Notes: a model not told the origin generated them from the sequence alone. A DNA stretch of 64,000 nucleotides from Cocos nucifera (GCA_006176705.1 QRFJ01000379.1:744001-808000), one strand, 5' to 3'; positions 1 through 11,131 are shown, counted from the stretch's first letter. Program-made: numbers and translations.

Positions 1-30
1 GTGTCAGCCAATTCTGGCTTCTAGGGCACA
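1..30 (-). repeat. Start of Copia 3' LTR, with adjacent polypurine tract
   Basis: These 30 bases equal the outer end of the LTR at 7918-7947. On the minus strand the LTR begins TGTGCCCTAG. Just upstream on that strand, around 35-55, lies the purine-rich tract acaagtgggaga that primes plus-strand DNA synthesis in Copia elements. The rest of this LTR is beyond the window. Confidence 0.85.
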
Positions 31-55
31 TATATCTAACAATCTCCCACTTGTC

Positions 56-1333
56 CTAAAGCCAATTGGCTACAAGTCTAAGTCCCATCTTCTCAAGGTG
101 GGCTTCGATCTTCTGCTGGCCCAACGGCTTTGTAAGTGGGTCTGCCACATTATCTGCGGAGTTGACTCTCTTGACCTCAACGTAACCTTTCTCAAGGTAA
201 TCGAATGGATGAGATGGTATCACCGTTTGCTTGGAACTCTTCCAGCACAAACAGACTTGCCAGATGTCGACTTTCGATCATCTATATCGGACATGAAAGT
301 CCGAGTCTGTGTATCCCTGGACTTGGAGTTCTCCATTACCAAAGACCAACATCATATCCTTAGTTCTTCTCAAGTACTTAAGGATACATTTCACAGAAGT
401 CCAGTGTTCTTCACCTGGATTTGACTGATATCTGCTTGTGACACTCACAGCATGGGCTATATCAGGTCGTGTACATAGCATGGCATACATGAGGCTCCCT
501 ATTGCAGAAGCATAAGGGATCTTGCTCATGCGTTCTATTTCCTCAGGTGTGCTGGGGCACATCTTCTTGGAAAGATGAATACCATGTCTGAAGGGTATTA
601 ATCCCCTCTTAGAGTTTTCCATACTAAACCTCTTTAGTACTTCCTCTATGTACATCTTCTGTGAAAGTCCTAGCATCCTATTCGGTCTATCCCTATAGAC
701 CTTAATTCCTAGAATAAAGGATGCTTCACCTAGGTCTTTCATGGAGAATTCCTTGGACAACCACATCTTGACTGATGTCAACATGGGAATATCATTCCCA
801 ATAAGGAGGATGTCATCCACGTACAATACGAGGAAGACAACAGCGCTCCCACTGACCCTTTTGAAAACACATGGTTCCTCTTCATTTTTGATGAAACCAA
901 ACTTTTTGATCACATCATTGAAACGAGTGTTCCAGCTCCGAGATGCTTGCTTAAGTCCATATATGGACCTTTGCAGCTTGCAAACCTTGTGATCAGTATC
1001 ACTGGATGTGAAACCTAGCGGCTGTTCCATATAGATATCTTCCTCAAGATATCCATTTAGGAATGCCGTTTTCACGTCCATTTGCCATATTTCATAATCG
1101 AAATAGGCTGCAACAGCAAGCAATGTGCGGATGGATTTTAGCATAGCTACCGGGGAAAAGGTATCCTGATAGTCAATGCCTTCGCGTTGACTATAACCTT
1201 TTGCCACCAGTCTAGCCTTGAATGTCTCCACATTCCCATCTGCACCAATCTTTCTCTTGAAGATCCATTTACACCCAATAGGTACTATACCTTCTGGTGG
1301 ATCTACCAAGGTCCAGACTTGGTTTGAGTGCAT
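56..1333 (-). pseudogene. Copia reverse transcriptase and truncated RNase H
   Basis: The RT frame (1333 down to 278) is open for 351 codons. It starts in the conserved block VWTLVDPPEG and contains QMDVKTAFLNG, YGLKQASRSW and the catalytic YVDDILL motif. After GYTDSDF the frame is lost near 278-300. It resumes at 250 with WKSSKQ and ends ADPLTKPLGQ and NWL at 56. Between these blocks a normal Copia RNase H carries roughly 90 more residues, including the EAEY and CDN catalytic region, and these are missing. The piece is therefore an RT with a deleted RNase H. Reverse transcription would need trans-supplied enzyme. Confidence 0.9.
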
Positions 1334-1644
1334 CGAGTCAATTCTCTGACTTCATTGCCTCAAGCCATTTCTCGGAGTCGATATCTGATATCGCCTCGTT
1401 GTAGGTTTTGGGATCATCACCATGAGCACCATTACCTATGAGGAACATTTCCTCTACATCCTCTGAAATAATACCTAAGTATCTTTCAGGGGGACGGGAA
1501 AACTCTTTCCGATCTACGAGGTGGAGGAGGTAGTGTTCTTATTGGCTCAACCTGATTTGGTTCCACTTGGTCCTTAGCTCGTTCTGCTTGTGAGACTTTC
1601 TCATCAAGCTTAATCTGCTTTCCAATGCCACTATCTTGAATAAA

Positions 1645-2717
1645 CTATTTTTCAAGAAATATGGCATGTCGACTCACAATCACATTGTGGTCTTCTGGAA
1701 TGTAGAAATAGTATCCTAATGACTCTTTAGGATATCCTATGAATCGAGCTCTAAAGGACCTAAACTCTAACTTGTCCGCTTGTTGTCTTTTGACATGAGC
1801 CGGACAACCCCAAATTCTGAGATGACTCAGACTTGGTTTCTTACCGTGCCATATCTCATACGGTGTGGTAGGAACGGTTTTAGAGGGAACCCTATTCAGT
1901 AAATAGATTGAAGTTAATAATGAATGTCCCCAAAGAAAATCAGGGAGGTCTGTGAAGCTCATCATGGATCGAACCATATCCAATAGAGTCCGATTTCTCC
2001 GTTCTGAAACCCCGTTGAGTTGAGGTGTTCCTGGTGGAGTCCATTGAGAGACTATGCCATTTTCCTTAAGATAGTCTAGGAATTTCCGGCTAAGGTATTC
2101 ACCTCCTCGATCTGATCGAAGAACCTTAATGGGTTTTTCCAGTTTGTTTTTCTACTTCATGTCTGAATTCTTTGAACTTTTCAAAAGCTTCAGACTTGTG
2201 TCTCATAAGATACACATACCCATACCTAGACAGATCATCGGTAAAGGTAATGAAGTAGACAAAATTGCCTCTAGCCGGCACATCAAATGGGCCGCACACA
2301 TCAGTATGTACTAGGGCAAGGAGATCTGTGGCCCTCTCCCCATGTCCAACAAAAGGGAGTTTAGTCATTTTGCCTTGAAGACAAGATTCACAAGTTGGAT
2401 ATGACTCAAAAGTCAATGGACTCAATAGCCCATTTTTCTCCAATTTGTTAATCCTATCTTCTGCTATATGACCTAATCTCAGGTGCCATAGATATCTGTC
2501 GTTTGGACTATCCCTAGGTCGTTTGGCATTCACGTTTTGCTCGATAGTTAAAAACAGGTACATCAATATGCAACTGATAAAGACCATTAATAAGGAAACC
2601 ATTTGCAATTTTATTTCTTTCATAAAGAATGTTACAATGGTCCTTAAAGAAGGTGATCACATAACCTTCTTGTGCTAAGCATGAAACAGAAATCAAATTC
2701 CTGCTAGCTGCAGGCAC
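1645..2717 (-). pseudogene. Copia GAG-pre-integrase and integrase
   Basis: Two open pieces are seen. The first (2623-2126) carries the zinc-binding block with HLRLGH, then CESCLQGK, and the start of the catalytic core HTDVCGPF followed by FITFTDDLSRYGYVYL. The second (1983-1645) covers the later core and C-terminal part, with the MVRSMM, LLNRVPSKTVPTTPYEIW and HLRIWGC blocks. The bases between them (1984-2125) encode the DRGGEYLS and QHNG-type region in shifted frames. The short frame 2717-2514 gives ISVSCLAQEG, the link from protease to the pre-integrase domain. Family knowledge says this enzyme joins the cDNA to host DNA. Frame breaks make it inactive as it stands. Confidence 0.87.
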
Positions 2718-3801
2718 ATAATAACAGTCTTTTTAAAACTAAGTCTAAACCAGATGGTAATCGAAGAGGGTATGTTCCCACGGCTACTGCAGCAACTCTT
2801 GCTCCATTACCGATGCGTAGGATCATGTCTCCATCCCTCAGCCTCCTGCTATCCTCAAGACCCTGCATAGAAGTGCACAGATGAGCACTAGAACCAGAGT
2901 CAAGCACCCAACTGGATGCAGAAGAAACCGTAAGGTTAGACTCAATAACGAGCATACCTCCAGAAGGACCTTCCTTCTTGTTCTTTCAGGGTGGCCAGGT
3001 AAGTAGGGCAGTTCCGCTTCCAATGGCCGTCGCTGTTGCAATGGAAACACTTTCCTTTGCCATCGACCTTTCTTCTTCGGTTCTGCCTTCTTCTTCTTTG
3101 ATCCTTCCACCTTTTGCTTTTTCACAGACTTCTTTTTCTTTCCATAAGACTTTCTTTTGGAAGAAGTCCGTTCCATAGCAAGAACTGAGCCTTTAGAACC
3201 TTTCATAGAAAGCTCAGCGGTAACCAGCATATTCATTCAACTCGGCCAAGGAATTTTGAAGTTTATGCATGTGGTAATTCATGATGAATTGCCCATATGC
3301 ATCAGTCAAGGATTGCAGAATAATATCGTTCTGCAAGTCCAAGTCCAACTTCACACCGAGCTTCTCAAGCTCTTCCATGTCCTTGATCATTGTCAGACAG
3401 TGATCTTGGACTGACTGCCCATCACGCATCTTAGCCTTAAAAAGTCATTTTCGTGACTTGATATTTGGCTGCGCGACTCTGTTCACCAAACATCTCCTGC
3501 AGGTGAGCCAACATTTGGCGAGCAGTCCCGATATCTTCATGTTGGCGCTGGAGCTCATCAGACATCGAGCCCAACATGTAAGTATCTGGCCTTATTATCT
3601 TCGTCAATCCATTTTTCCAGAGACGCTCTCTGTTCAAGTGGATGGACGAGCTGGTAAGGTGGGAGGGTCCTGGTCCAAAACATGGTGTTAACTTCTCTGA
3701 ACCCAAAACAATTTTGTAGTTCCTGAGCCAATCTTTATAATTGGGTCCAGTCAGTCTATGTGTGTCCTAGGATACGTGCCAAGTGGGTTGGACGCAGACA
3801 T
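2704..3801 (-). pseudogene. Copia gag with zinc knuckle and aspartic protease
   Basis: The gag start codon is read at 3801 (MSASNPLGTY). It is followed by a UBN2-type gag region with LTGPNYKDWL, then MSDELQRQHE and QEMFGEQSRAA (3706-3437) and DHCLTMIKDMEELEKLG (3429-3214). A Lys-rich tract (about 3180-3070) precedes an intact CCHC zinc knuckle, CFHCNSDGHWKRNC, at about 3000-3045. The protease site WVLDSGSSAHLC lies near 2900. Several frame changes (near 3437, 3214 and 2990) break what should be one polyprotein. A deletion in gag before KLTPCFGPG also seems likely by comparison with the family. Confidence 0.86.
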
Positions 3802-5664
3802 TTTCCTGTAGAGAGTCAAAGATTCTAGTTAGATACTGTAATTTTGACTTGACCAATTTGTTTAGGGATTTTATTTTTAAACAAATTAGCTCCCACTATT
3901 TTCTCGGATCCCTACACTCCCTCTGTAGAGATGCGAAAATCTCCGCGATTGATGATTTCTAGTGGGTGGTGCGGTCTCACCAACTGACTCATCACCTCAC
4001 CTAACAGTTATTGGTGATGGGTTAGCCAATGAGTGAACAACTCTTGTTCAATGATTCTCTAATCATGGTGCACCCAAACTTGGTCTCTAATTCATGAATC
4101 TCACCGTATCCGGAATATTGATCCACTCCTTAGTTAAGTCAGACCCACCATTTGCATAGACTGGGTTCCTAATTGGGTCTCTCACCGTATCCGAAATATT
4201 GAGCCCAACTCATCCTCCAGCCCATAGCATCCAATGCCTAATAGACATGGTTGCGTCTTTCCGGTGCAACTGAGCCACTGTATCCAGCCGAGAACAATCA
4301 ACCCCGGGAAGGGCCCGCACGTCTACAATGGTGGAAGACCTCAGACTTAATCTTTTCTTAGGGAGAATTGATTCAGGTCTCATTAAACTAGACTTGGCTT
4401 AGTCATAACAATTATGACTAACCTAGTGGCATGGGTTCAGCTCGGATTATTGACCACCTCAGATCAGAACTGTGTCAACAGATATGGCCAGGTAAGTGAG
4501 ACCGGTGGAAGGAATATGCCGTTAACTCGCACAAGAACGCATTCAGGTCGAGTAGCTTCCAATTAAAAACCAGTCGGTCGTCTGTGCCAAACTTACCTTA
4601 GACACCAAATTGTTGAGTCAGAACCAATTGGGTTAGCCTACAATCCAGACTCTAACCTCTGAGCCTAATTAGGTCTTGCTTGATCGTGACTCGATCTTGA
4701 CCCAGACTTAATCCTATTAGGCTGGTCAATTTAAGCATTGTTGATCCCATCTAACCAACTCTTGATTCGGTTTGATCAACCGCTTAGACCTAATTGAGCT
4801 ACCCAAGCCCGAACCCAGTATTATGAATATGTCTTAGATCTGAAATTCTCAATTTTAGACCTAATTAATATTCCATAAACTTAATTCTTAATTAAGTTGG
4901 GTTCATAAACAAAATATGCACAATAAATCCTAGGGTTTCAGGATCTAGGGTTTTGCAGAAAGTAAGTTTTGGGTTTCTGATTAAGGACGAACACGCAGCA
5001 CCCCTACACGTCATAAGAACACCCCATCGAATGGGAAAGAGAGGGCCTTTAAACCCTTCTTCGTTCTTATGACCGGACGGCCAAGAGGAACGCCTTAATC
5101 AGGAACATTCAATACTACAAAACAGTTATTAGATCTATATCATATATCTCATATACAAATTTAGATCTAATCAATGGCATATTTTGCATACATCTCATGT
5201 ATCAAATCATGCATGTTTTCAGATCTAAATTATCTCATAATAATCTAAAAAATTAGATTTAAATTGATCTAATCAAAATAAATTCTAATCTAGACAATTA
5301 TGTAGAACTATTCTACAACTAGTCTAGACATGCATCTATCATATCTCATATGATATTTAAAATTAAATAATTTTTATTTGCTGTTTTATCAGATGTTATT
5401 ATAACACTTATAATATCAGAAAATAGTAAATAAGAAGATCTAAAATATGATTTAATCAGATTAAATCAAAGACATGCAAAAACTATTCTATAGAACTATT
5501 CTATTCTAGAACTAGTCATGCATATCTTCATGTTCTTAGATCCAAATCATTTAATTTTAATTTTTTCTGATTTCAGATCTGATCACATCTCATGTGACAT
5601 CTGAAATCACTTTATTTTCTAATTAAAATAAAATTAAAATCAGATCTAAACAATTTAGAACCAT
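3802..5664 (-). other. Copia untranslated leader (about 1.9 kb)
   Basis: No convincing ORF lies between the primer-binding site and the gag start. The region includes two copies of a motif around 4105-4120 and 4185-4200 (ctcaccgtatccggaatatt, varied at one base). The part nearest the primer site (5100-5660) is very AT-rich, with repeated agatct and cagatc words. Leaders of this length are known in large plant Copia elements. I see nothing else in it. Confidence 0.7.
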
Positions 5665-5677
5665 GGCTCTGATACCA
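5665..5677 (-). other. Primer-binding site, initiator tRNA-Met type
   Basis: On the minus strand this is TGGTATCAGAGCC, the standard plant Copia sequence complementary to the 3' end of initiator tRNA-Met. It sits two bases from the LTR end (CCTTCA then AC), which fixes the LTR inner boundary at 5680. Confidence 0.93.
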
Positions 5678-5679
5678 GT

Positions 5680-7947
5680 TGAAGGGAAATCCTGATTTTC
5701 CGGTCCAGGTTCGTTCCAGATCTGATTAGATCAAGAGATATATTTCAAAAATTTTTCTCTTGATCTCAATCAGATCTTGATATGTTTCAGATCTGATTCT
5801 TATTATTTTAATAAATAAAATAAAATAAGATAAATTAAATCAAATTTAATTTACCTGATTTGGGTAATCCTATTACCCTGTAGATGATCCTGATTGCAGC
5901 GGAAGGTTCTGGATCTTAGCCACGCAAGCGCCTGGCCTCTACCGGTATCCACTCGGGTTGGATCTGGAGATCCTCTTCTTCTCTATCACACCTCCAAAAA
6001 TCAGATCTGGATCTGATCTGGAGGATCTTCAAAACTCTTTTGAAGATCTGCAGTCGTCCTTTTGCAGCAGCGCAGCCTTCTTGCTTTTGATCGCCTTTCC
6101 TTGATCTGAATCGCACCAACCTAAGTCCAAAACACCTTTTGGACGTGGAGAGCAAGGGAGAAGAAGAGACTATGGCATGGAGAAGGAGGGGAGAGGCAGC
6201 CTTGGGGCATGGGAAATCTCAATTAGCATTGAATTAGGGTTGGGCGCAGGGTCTTATTTATAGACCTCTTGTGATCCAACTCCTCTTCCTCTCAACCAAT
6301 CACAACCCTTTGTGAAATCAGATCTAAATCTGATTGGTTGGAATAGAGACCCCTGGATTCCTCCTTAGAGGGCGCCTAAGACCAGTCAAACTGGATTCTT
6401 AGTAGAACTCTGATTGGAATCCAAAAGGGAGGTGGAGTCCTTGTCCAACAAGGACTCCTAGGCGCCTCCTACTTGGGCTCACGCCACCCTTGGCGTGCGC
6501 CCTTCTCCTTGCCAGGTTCTGGCAGGGGGACAGGCCCCCACCAGCTCTCCAATAGGTGCATGACATGTGGTCAAAAGTCAAAGGGTCAATGGTCAACGTT
6601 TGACCAGTCAAGGTAGACTTTTGACCAAAGTCAAAGAACAAGAAATGGCAGGTGACCAAAAATGGCAGGTAATGTCTTACAAATAAGACAACCTATTCTG
6701 ACTTGGACAACCTCCAGTCAGACCATATGAAGGCCTCTGATTGAGCACAAACTCCTTTGGCTCAGTCAGGACAACTTATTTATGATAGTAAAAGAAGAAC
6801 GTTAGGTTCAATCGAGTGCTAGCACGATTTCCTTGAACCTAATTGAATCTCATTCAGATCAATTGAACTAGATCAGTTCAATTGATGATCACCAGATTCA
6901 AACCCTTGTTTGTGTGACCCAGTTAGGTTCAGTTCTGTATGGTAATGGGATATGTCATGATCTCTATCATAGACATCATCGAAACTCCTTTCGATGGATC
7001 AGAACTCTTCTGATTCGAACAGCTAGAATGATCGATCATCTAAATCATTCTAATTGCTCCCAAAATCCACCAGTGACACCTAGCAGTATATGGTGGCAAC
7101 CCATCAGAGCTGAATGCGAACCTCTTGGTGCAGCTACCTGTGTGATTCAGTTCTTCTATCTTGAGCCCCGATCAGATTAGGGTTAAGGTGAACTCGTCAA
7201 ACCCTAGTCTCTGTCATATGATGTAATCATTCGATTCGAGTCCAATGTGAAAATCTAAATAGAAACTCTTTCTATTATTTCACTCTACCATGGCCATGGG
7301 CTTCTGGACTTGATTCTCATGATCATCATAGGGCTACTCCTCTACCACCGAGGTAGATAGATTCCCATCTTGATGCAATCCAGTTCCTACAATGAACATG
7401 TCATAGCCAACATACACCTCAGGGTTCCATATGGCTAGGAGACCGAGTAATGGTGTAGTCAAACTATAACACCCTCAAGGTGAACTGCCGATGCATCTCA
7501 GGTCAAAGAACCAGACACACTACTGCAGCATCGAGTCAGTCATTGACGAGAAGGTAGACTTCCTAATGACTACTCGAGGTGGTCACGCTCAGTGCCCTCG
7601 TTCTCTAACGAGTACCTGTACTCTCGCTCCGGTGTCTCCACACCGTAGACTCAAGACTCATCTACTAAAGAGAAGCGATCGTACACCAACCTTCCGGATC
7701 AATCACCATCCTCGTGATGATCCTATGGTCGGGAGCTGTTTATGAGTTAATAATGATTATTCATGTCTTAAATTTTCAACTCTTGAAAATATGAATTATC
7801 ATTACCATTAACTCAAAGGATATATCACAGACACTAAATACACATGTGTGATAGAAAATAACCCATTTTATTAATTATAGTCAAAATTATAATTTTGCCC
7901 CTAGAAGTGTATTACAAGTGTCAGCCAATTCTGGCTTCTAGGGCACA
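5680..7947 (-). repeat. Copia 5' LTR, 2268 bp
   Basis: It is bounded by TG at 5680 next to the primer site and by the outer end shared with bases 1-30; on the minus strand it runs TGTGCCC to CTTCA. U3 is the right-hand three quarters. A TATA box on the minus strand at 6253-6263 places transcription start near 6225. No long ORF within it is convincing; the short frames at 5916-6155, 6399-6659, 6914-7180 and 7491-7745 lack any family signal. Confidence 0.9.
6253..6263 (-). promoter_or_regulatory. TATA box of the Copia LTR
   Basis: On the minus strand the sequence is CTATAAATAAG, inside the LTR and upstream of the primer-binding site by about 575 bp. This is the expected arrangement for the U3/R boundary of a plant LTR. 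The assignment rests on sequence and position only. Confidence 0.6.
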
Positions 7948-8723
7948 TATTCTTAACTCTTTTATACCCCCATCATCTCTTCTTTCTTTCTTCTTCTTCT
8001 TGACTATTCTCTCTCTCTCTCTATTATTACTTTATTGTTGGCTTTAAATATGTTAGATGCTTTTTAGTTTATGGTATGCTTCTTTTTTTTTTAATTATGA
8101 TGGACAAATTATACCCATGGTATATCCATCAAGATTAGAAAATAAATTATGATGCAAAGAAATCAAAACCATCGATCAATCAATCCACACTGCTCCTTTT
8201 GAGCGCACTGCTACATAAGAAGCAACCTAGTCTGCATTCTTATTCATCTTTCATATGCTATCCTACGTTGGCACTTTATGTATGCTTGTACTCTACTATT
8301 CATTATCTTAATGAAGTAGGTGGAAAAGATATTAACTAATTGGGTTCATCTCATAGCAAAGGAAGAGATGATGCATTATACAATATGAATAATAAGAAAG
8401 TGCAATAATTGGATTAGTAGGAAAAAGATTTCTTGATTAGTATATTATTTAACAAAAAGGTTAATCAAATATATATTAATTAATTTTTGCACCTCCTAGT
8501 ACTCGTTAGAAATTTTGGCTAAAGTTGGGTTTTGTAATAAGGGATGTTCAATGCAATCCTATCATTTTAACCTTTGTGTGTCGTGTATCATAAATGAAAA
8601 TAAGGGATACTGCTTAGCATCTTTTAAGAAGCATTTACTAACACTTATTCTACTTATTCAACATAATTTTGCTCAATACAATATTAGAGATATGCTTATT
8701 ATCTTTTATCAACAAATTCATTT
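7948..8723. other. Spacer between Copia and CACTA elements
   Basis: AT-rich sequence with a pyrimidine-rich simple repeat (ttcttctt and (tc)n, about 7978-8022). The 93-codon frame at 8515-8796 has no recognisable domain and runs into the CACTA end, so I do not call it a gene. Confidence 0.6.
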
Positions 8724-9171
8724 CACAACAAGAATGTTGACTTTAGTGACGTTATTAACGATAGAAAACAAAGCCATCGCTAATAGTAGTCTTTAACTAC
8801 CAAAAAAATGATTCAAAAAATTAGCCATTGCTAAAAGTATTAGCGATGGAAATCTGACTATGAGTGATGGCAAAAGTCATCTCTAATAAATTTAAAATTT
8901 TAAAAAAATATTTTTGATTATAATTATAATTAAATTAATTAATTAATTACCAACTGCTATTAATGATGGAAAGATTTATTATTGCTAATAATTTTAAAAA
9001 AAATATTTTAAAATTATAAAAAATATTTTTTTGATAACAGTATTAGCAACGGCTATTAGCTTTTAGCGTTAAAATTTGCTGTCGCTAATGATTTAATGAT
9101 GGCATTAGCAAGGGCCACTGCTATCATCACTAATAGTCTACCAAAAAATACCCCCATCGGCCAGCGGGAAA

Positions 9172-9745
9172 AAAAAATTCATGCCTCATCCCCTTCCCTT
9201 CCCGCGATTCCCCTCTCTCGCTGGCACCTCCTCCTTCCCAGCTTGTCCCCCTCTCATCGGTGCCTCCTTTCCAGTGGTTTCTCCCCTCCCTGGAACCTCC
9301 TTCTTGGCAATTCCCTCCTCCCTATAATTCAGCATCCCACGGCCTCGAGCCCATGCTTCGGCCATGCTTATGGATGTCCTGACCCCGTCGGCCCCGACCA
9401 CAATGGACTAACCTCGTGGCCACTACCTTGCCACCCCCAGCTCATGGCCCCTACCTCGTCGGCCCAACCCCTTAACCCTGACCCGTGCCACCTTCCTATG
9501 GCCCCATTGCTGTGCCCTCGTTTCCACAGCCATATTCCTAAGCTGCTACCCTCTTTCGACCTTGCAGCCCTTGCCCCGCCAGCCCAACCCCATGACCCCA
9601 TCCCCACACCCTCATCTTCATAGCTGCATCCCCGAGCCGACATCCTATCCCCGAGCTATTCCCTCGCATGTCAATTCTTGTGTGCTAGCCCGTGCTTCAG
9701 TCCTGCATAGCAACCCACCTTCTATTGTGAGTATTAGCGACAGCA
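9172..9745. other. GC-rich island inside the CACTA element
   Basis: A C-rich, CpG-poor-looking block in otherwise AT-rich DNA, framed by subterminal repeats (gtcgctaatg before it, gtattagcgacagcattaacgat after it). It opens frames on both strands (9096-9623 plus, 9368-9643 minus) of Pro/Ser/Leu- or Gly-rich protein without recognisable domains. I treat these as composition-driven frames. The other CACTA copy has a GC-rich block at the same relative place (38330-38985). Confidence 0.6.
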
Positions 9746-9896
9746 TTAACGATAGCTCATGCCATCACTAAAAGTTAATTTTTTATTTAAATTATACTAA
9801 TTAGGTATAATTAGGTATTAAAAACTAGCTAATTAAATATTAATTAATTAATTAATTAGAAATACAAGACTTAGGTCTCGACATGCAGAGCGTTTG

Positions 9897-10139
9897 GATC
9901 GAGGGAAGGTGCTTGGTAGTATTGCAAACATGAGGCTGGGGTATGCCCTACGCGCTCGGGCCTTGGGTCCCAACTGGCATCCAAGATATCCAGCCCCCTG
10001 CATGTCTTGCATGCTTAAATCAGGGGAAGGTGCCAGTTAGCATTGCAAAAATGGAGCTGGGGCATGCCCTACGCACTTTGGCCTTAGGTCCCAGCTGGCG
10101 TCCAAGGCATCCAACCCTCACACATCCTACGTGCTCAAA
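9897..10139. repeat. Tandem duplication, two units of about 121 bp
   Basis: Unit one (9897-10017) and unit two (10018-10139) align end to end: both contain gggaaggtgc, a tagyattgcaaa block, gcatgccctacgc or its close variant, and end in gctyaaat. They differ by scattered substitutions. No ORF is needed to explain them. The second CACTA copy does not show an obvious counterpart. Confidence 0.8.
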
Positions 10140-10311
10140 TTGATAGTATTAATTTTAAAAAAAAATTATATTGTATGGAACCATAGACCCATCTTTTGAT
10201 TAATGTACATATTCTACTATATTTTTGTATTTATATATTTTTGTACAAGTGGAAGAATTATATACATTAACCAATTGATTATCTAGCATGGATAGTTTGG
10301 GAAATACAAAT

Positions 10312-10497
10312 AATTCTATAGGTCATTACAGTAATCAAACGGTATGTTGAGGGTTTGAAAAAAATTTTAGATAGTATTTTTTTTAGTTCTCCCTACATAT
10401 CTTTAACCGTATGGGAAGAACTAAGAAAAAATAGTGTTAAAATTTCTTTCGACCCCTATTGCATATCATTTGATTATTGTAATTGACCTATAAAATT
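10312..10497. repeat. Inverted-repeat hairpin (MITE-like) in the CACTA leader
   Basis: The arms at 10312-10346 and 10462-10497 are near-perfect reverse complements, centred on ttacagtaatcaaac and gtttgatta-type sequence. The loop is about 115 bp and AT-rich. The same hairpin is present at 37082-37234 in the other CACTA copy, so it was already in the ancestor. It could be an old MITE insertion or a structural part of the element. Confidence 0.75.
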
Positions 10498-10615
10498 AAT
10501 GCATTTCTTGAATGGAATAGAACCTTCTATACCTATTAGTTGATGATAGAATGTATTTGCTATGTAAGCCATTTGAATGATAAAATAATTAATTAGCAGT
10601 TGTCTTGTATTAATG

Positions 10616-10620
10616 TATAT
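10616..10620. other. Target site duplication (left), TATAT
   Basis: TATAT directly before the left LTR is repeated at 16004-16008 directly after the right LTR. Five bases is the normal duplication length for Ty3/Gypsy integrase. Confidence 0.9.
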
Positions 10621-11104
10621 TGATCTGGAAGGATCAAGAGAAAATCAGGCTGCACAAATCGAGTAACTAGAAATGCAAGAATAAAAAAAATCTTGGGTGG
10701 ATTGGGAAGGTAAGAAACCAATTCACCATAATTGATCAGGAAGGATCAAGAGAAAATTAGGCCTCATAAAATAGGTAACCTGAAATGTGAGAAAAAGAAA
10801 AATCTTGGATGGATTGGGAAGGCAAGAAAATAATTCACCATAAATGGTGGATCTAAATAATTTTTCATAAGTTTTGAATCCAAAATTATTCAAGAGATTC
10901 TACTTTTGTATTTTAATCTAAAATTATCCAAGGGATTTTACTTTTGTAGCTGCCTGCTCCTAGTCTATAAAAAGATAGGCACAAGAAGAAATAAATACAA
11001 TCAATAGTCTTTCTTCTTTACTACTTCTCATCCTCTCTCTCTCCTTCTCTCTAGAAAAAAAAATATATCATGTATCAAATTGATCCTCGAAGATAGACAG
11101 ATCA
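10621..11104 (+). repeat. Gypsy left LTR, 484 bp
   Basis: Begins TGATCTGGAAGG and ends GATCA. It contains two copies of a local repeat (ggaaggatcaagagaaaat, at about 10626 and 10738) and a TATA box at 10965-10974 (CTATAAAAAG). The pyrimidine-rich tract and agaaaaaaaaatatatcatg near its end are shared with the right LTR. Scattered substitutions between the two LTRs show the insertion is not recent. Confidence 0.92.
10965..10974 (+). promoter_or_regulatory. TATA box in Gypsy left LTR
   Basis: CTATAAAAAG lies 130 bp before the LTR end, in the usual position at the U3/R border. The right LTR has CCATAAAAAG at 15864-15873, so that TATA copy is damaged. Confidence 0.6.
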
Positions 11105-11106
11105 TG

Positions 11107-11118
11107 TGGTATTAGAGC
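11107..11118 (+). other. Primer-binding site of the Gypsy element
   Basis: TGGTATTAGAGC, two bases after the LTR, differs by one C-to-T change from the initiator tRNA-Met site TGGTATCAGAGC. Confidence 0.85.
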
Positions 11119-11131
11119 ATAGATCCCATTC

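Larger units (their letters stand above)
1..7947 (-). mobile_element. Ty1/Copia LTR retrotransposon, minus strand, left end outside window
   Basis: Reading right to left the order is 5' LTR (5680-7947), primer-binding site, a leader of about 1.9 kb, gag, protease, integrase, reverse transcriptase, RNase H, polypurine tract, and the first 30 bases of the 3' LTR. Bases 1-30 are identical to 7918-7947, which fixes the LTR start. The order PR-INT-RT-RH defines Ty1/Copia. RT motifs and the style of the C-terminus suggest the Tork/TAR/Angela group, which is an inference. Frameshifts in gag and a large deletion in RNase H make it non-autonomous, but the RT frame is still open over 351 codons, so it looks younger than the other Copia element in this window. 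The base after the LTR is 7948 (tattc follows); the matching target duplication would lie outside the window. Confidence 0.93.
8724..10620 (+). mobile_element. CACTA (En/Spm-like) transposon, 5' part, plus strand
   Basis: The left end at 8724 reads CACAACAAGAATG, a decayed form of the plant CACTA terminus. From there to 9140 short subterminal repeats of the type ttagcgatgg/gccatcgctaat occur in both orientations, the hallmark of En/Spm-like ends. A GC-rich block (9172-9745), a 121-bp tandem duplication and a hairpin (10312-10497) follow. The part 10140-10620 matches the reverse complement of 36980-37400 upstream of the other CACTA transposase. The element continues at 16009 after the inserted Gypsy element. 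Its 3' half is missing. Confidence 0.78.

Noticed and set aside
98..992. Plus-strand frames 98-424 and 741-992
   Set aside because: They are shadows of the minus-strand Copia RT frame and show no domain of their own.
9096..9643. 175-codon Pro-rich plus-strand frame and 91-codon minus frame
   Set aside because: Same reason as for the other GC-rich island: composition-driven frames inside CACTA DNA, and no start or domain evidence.
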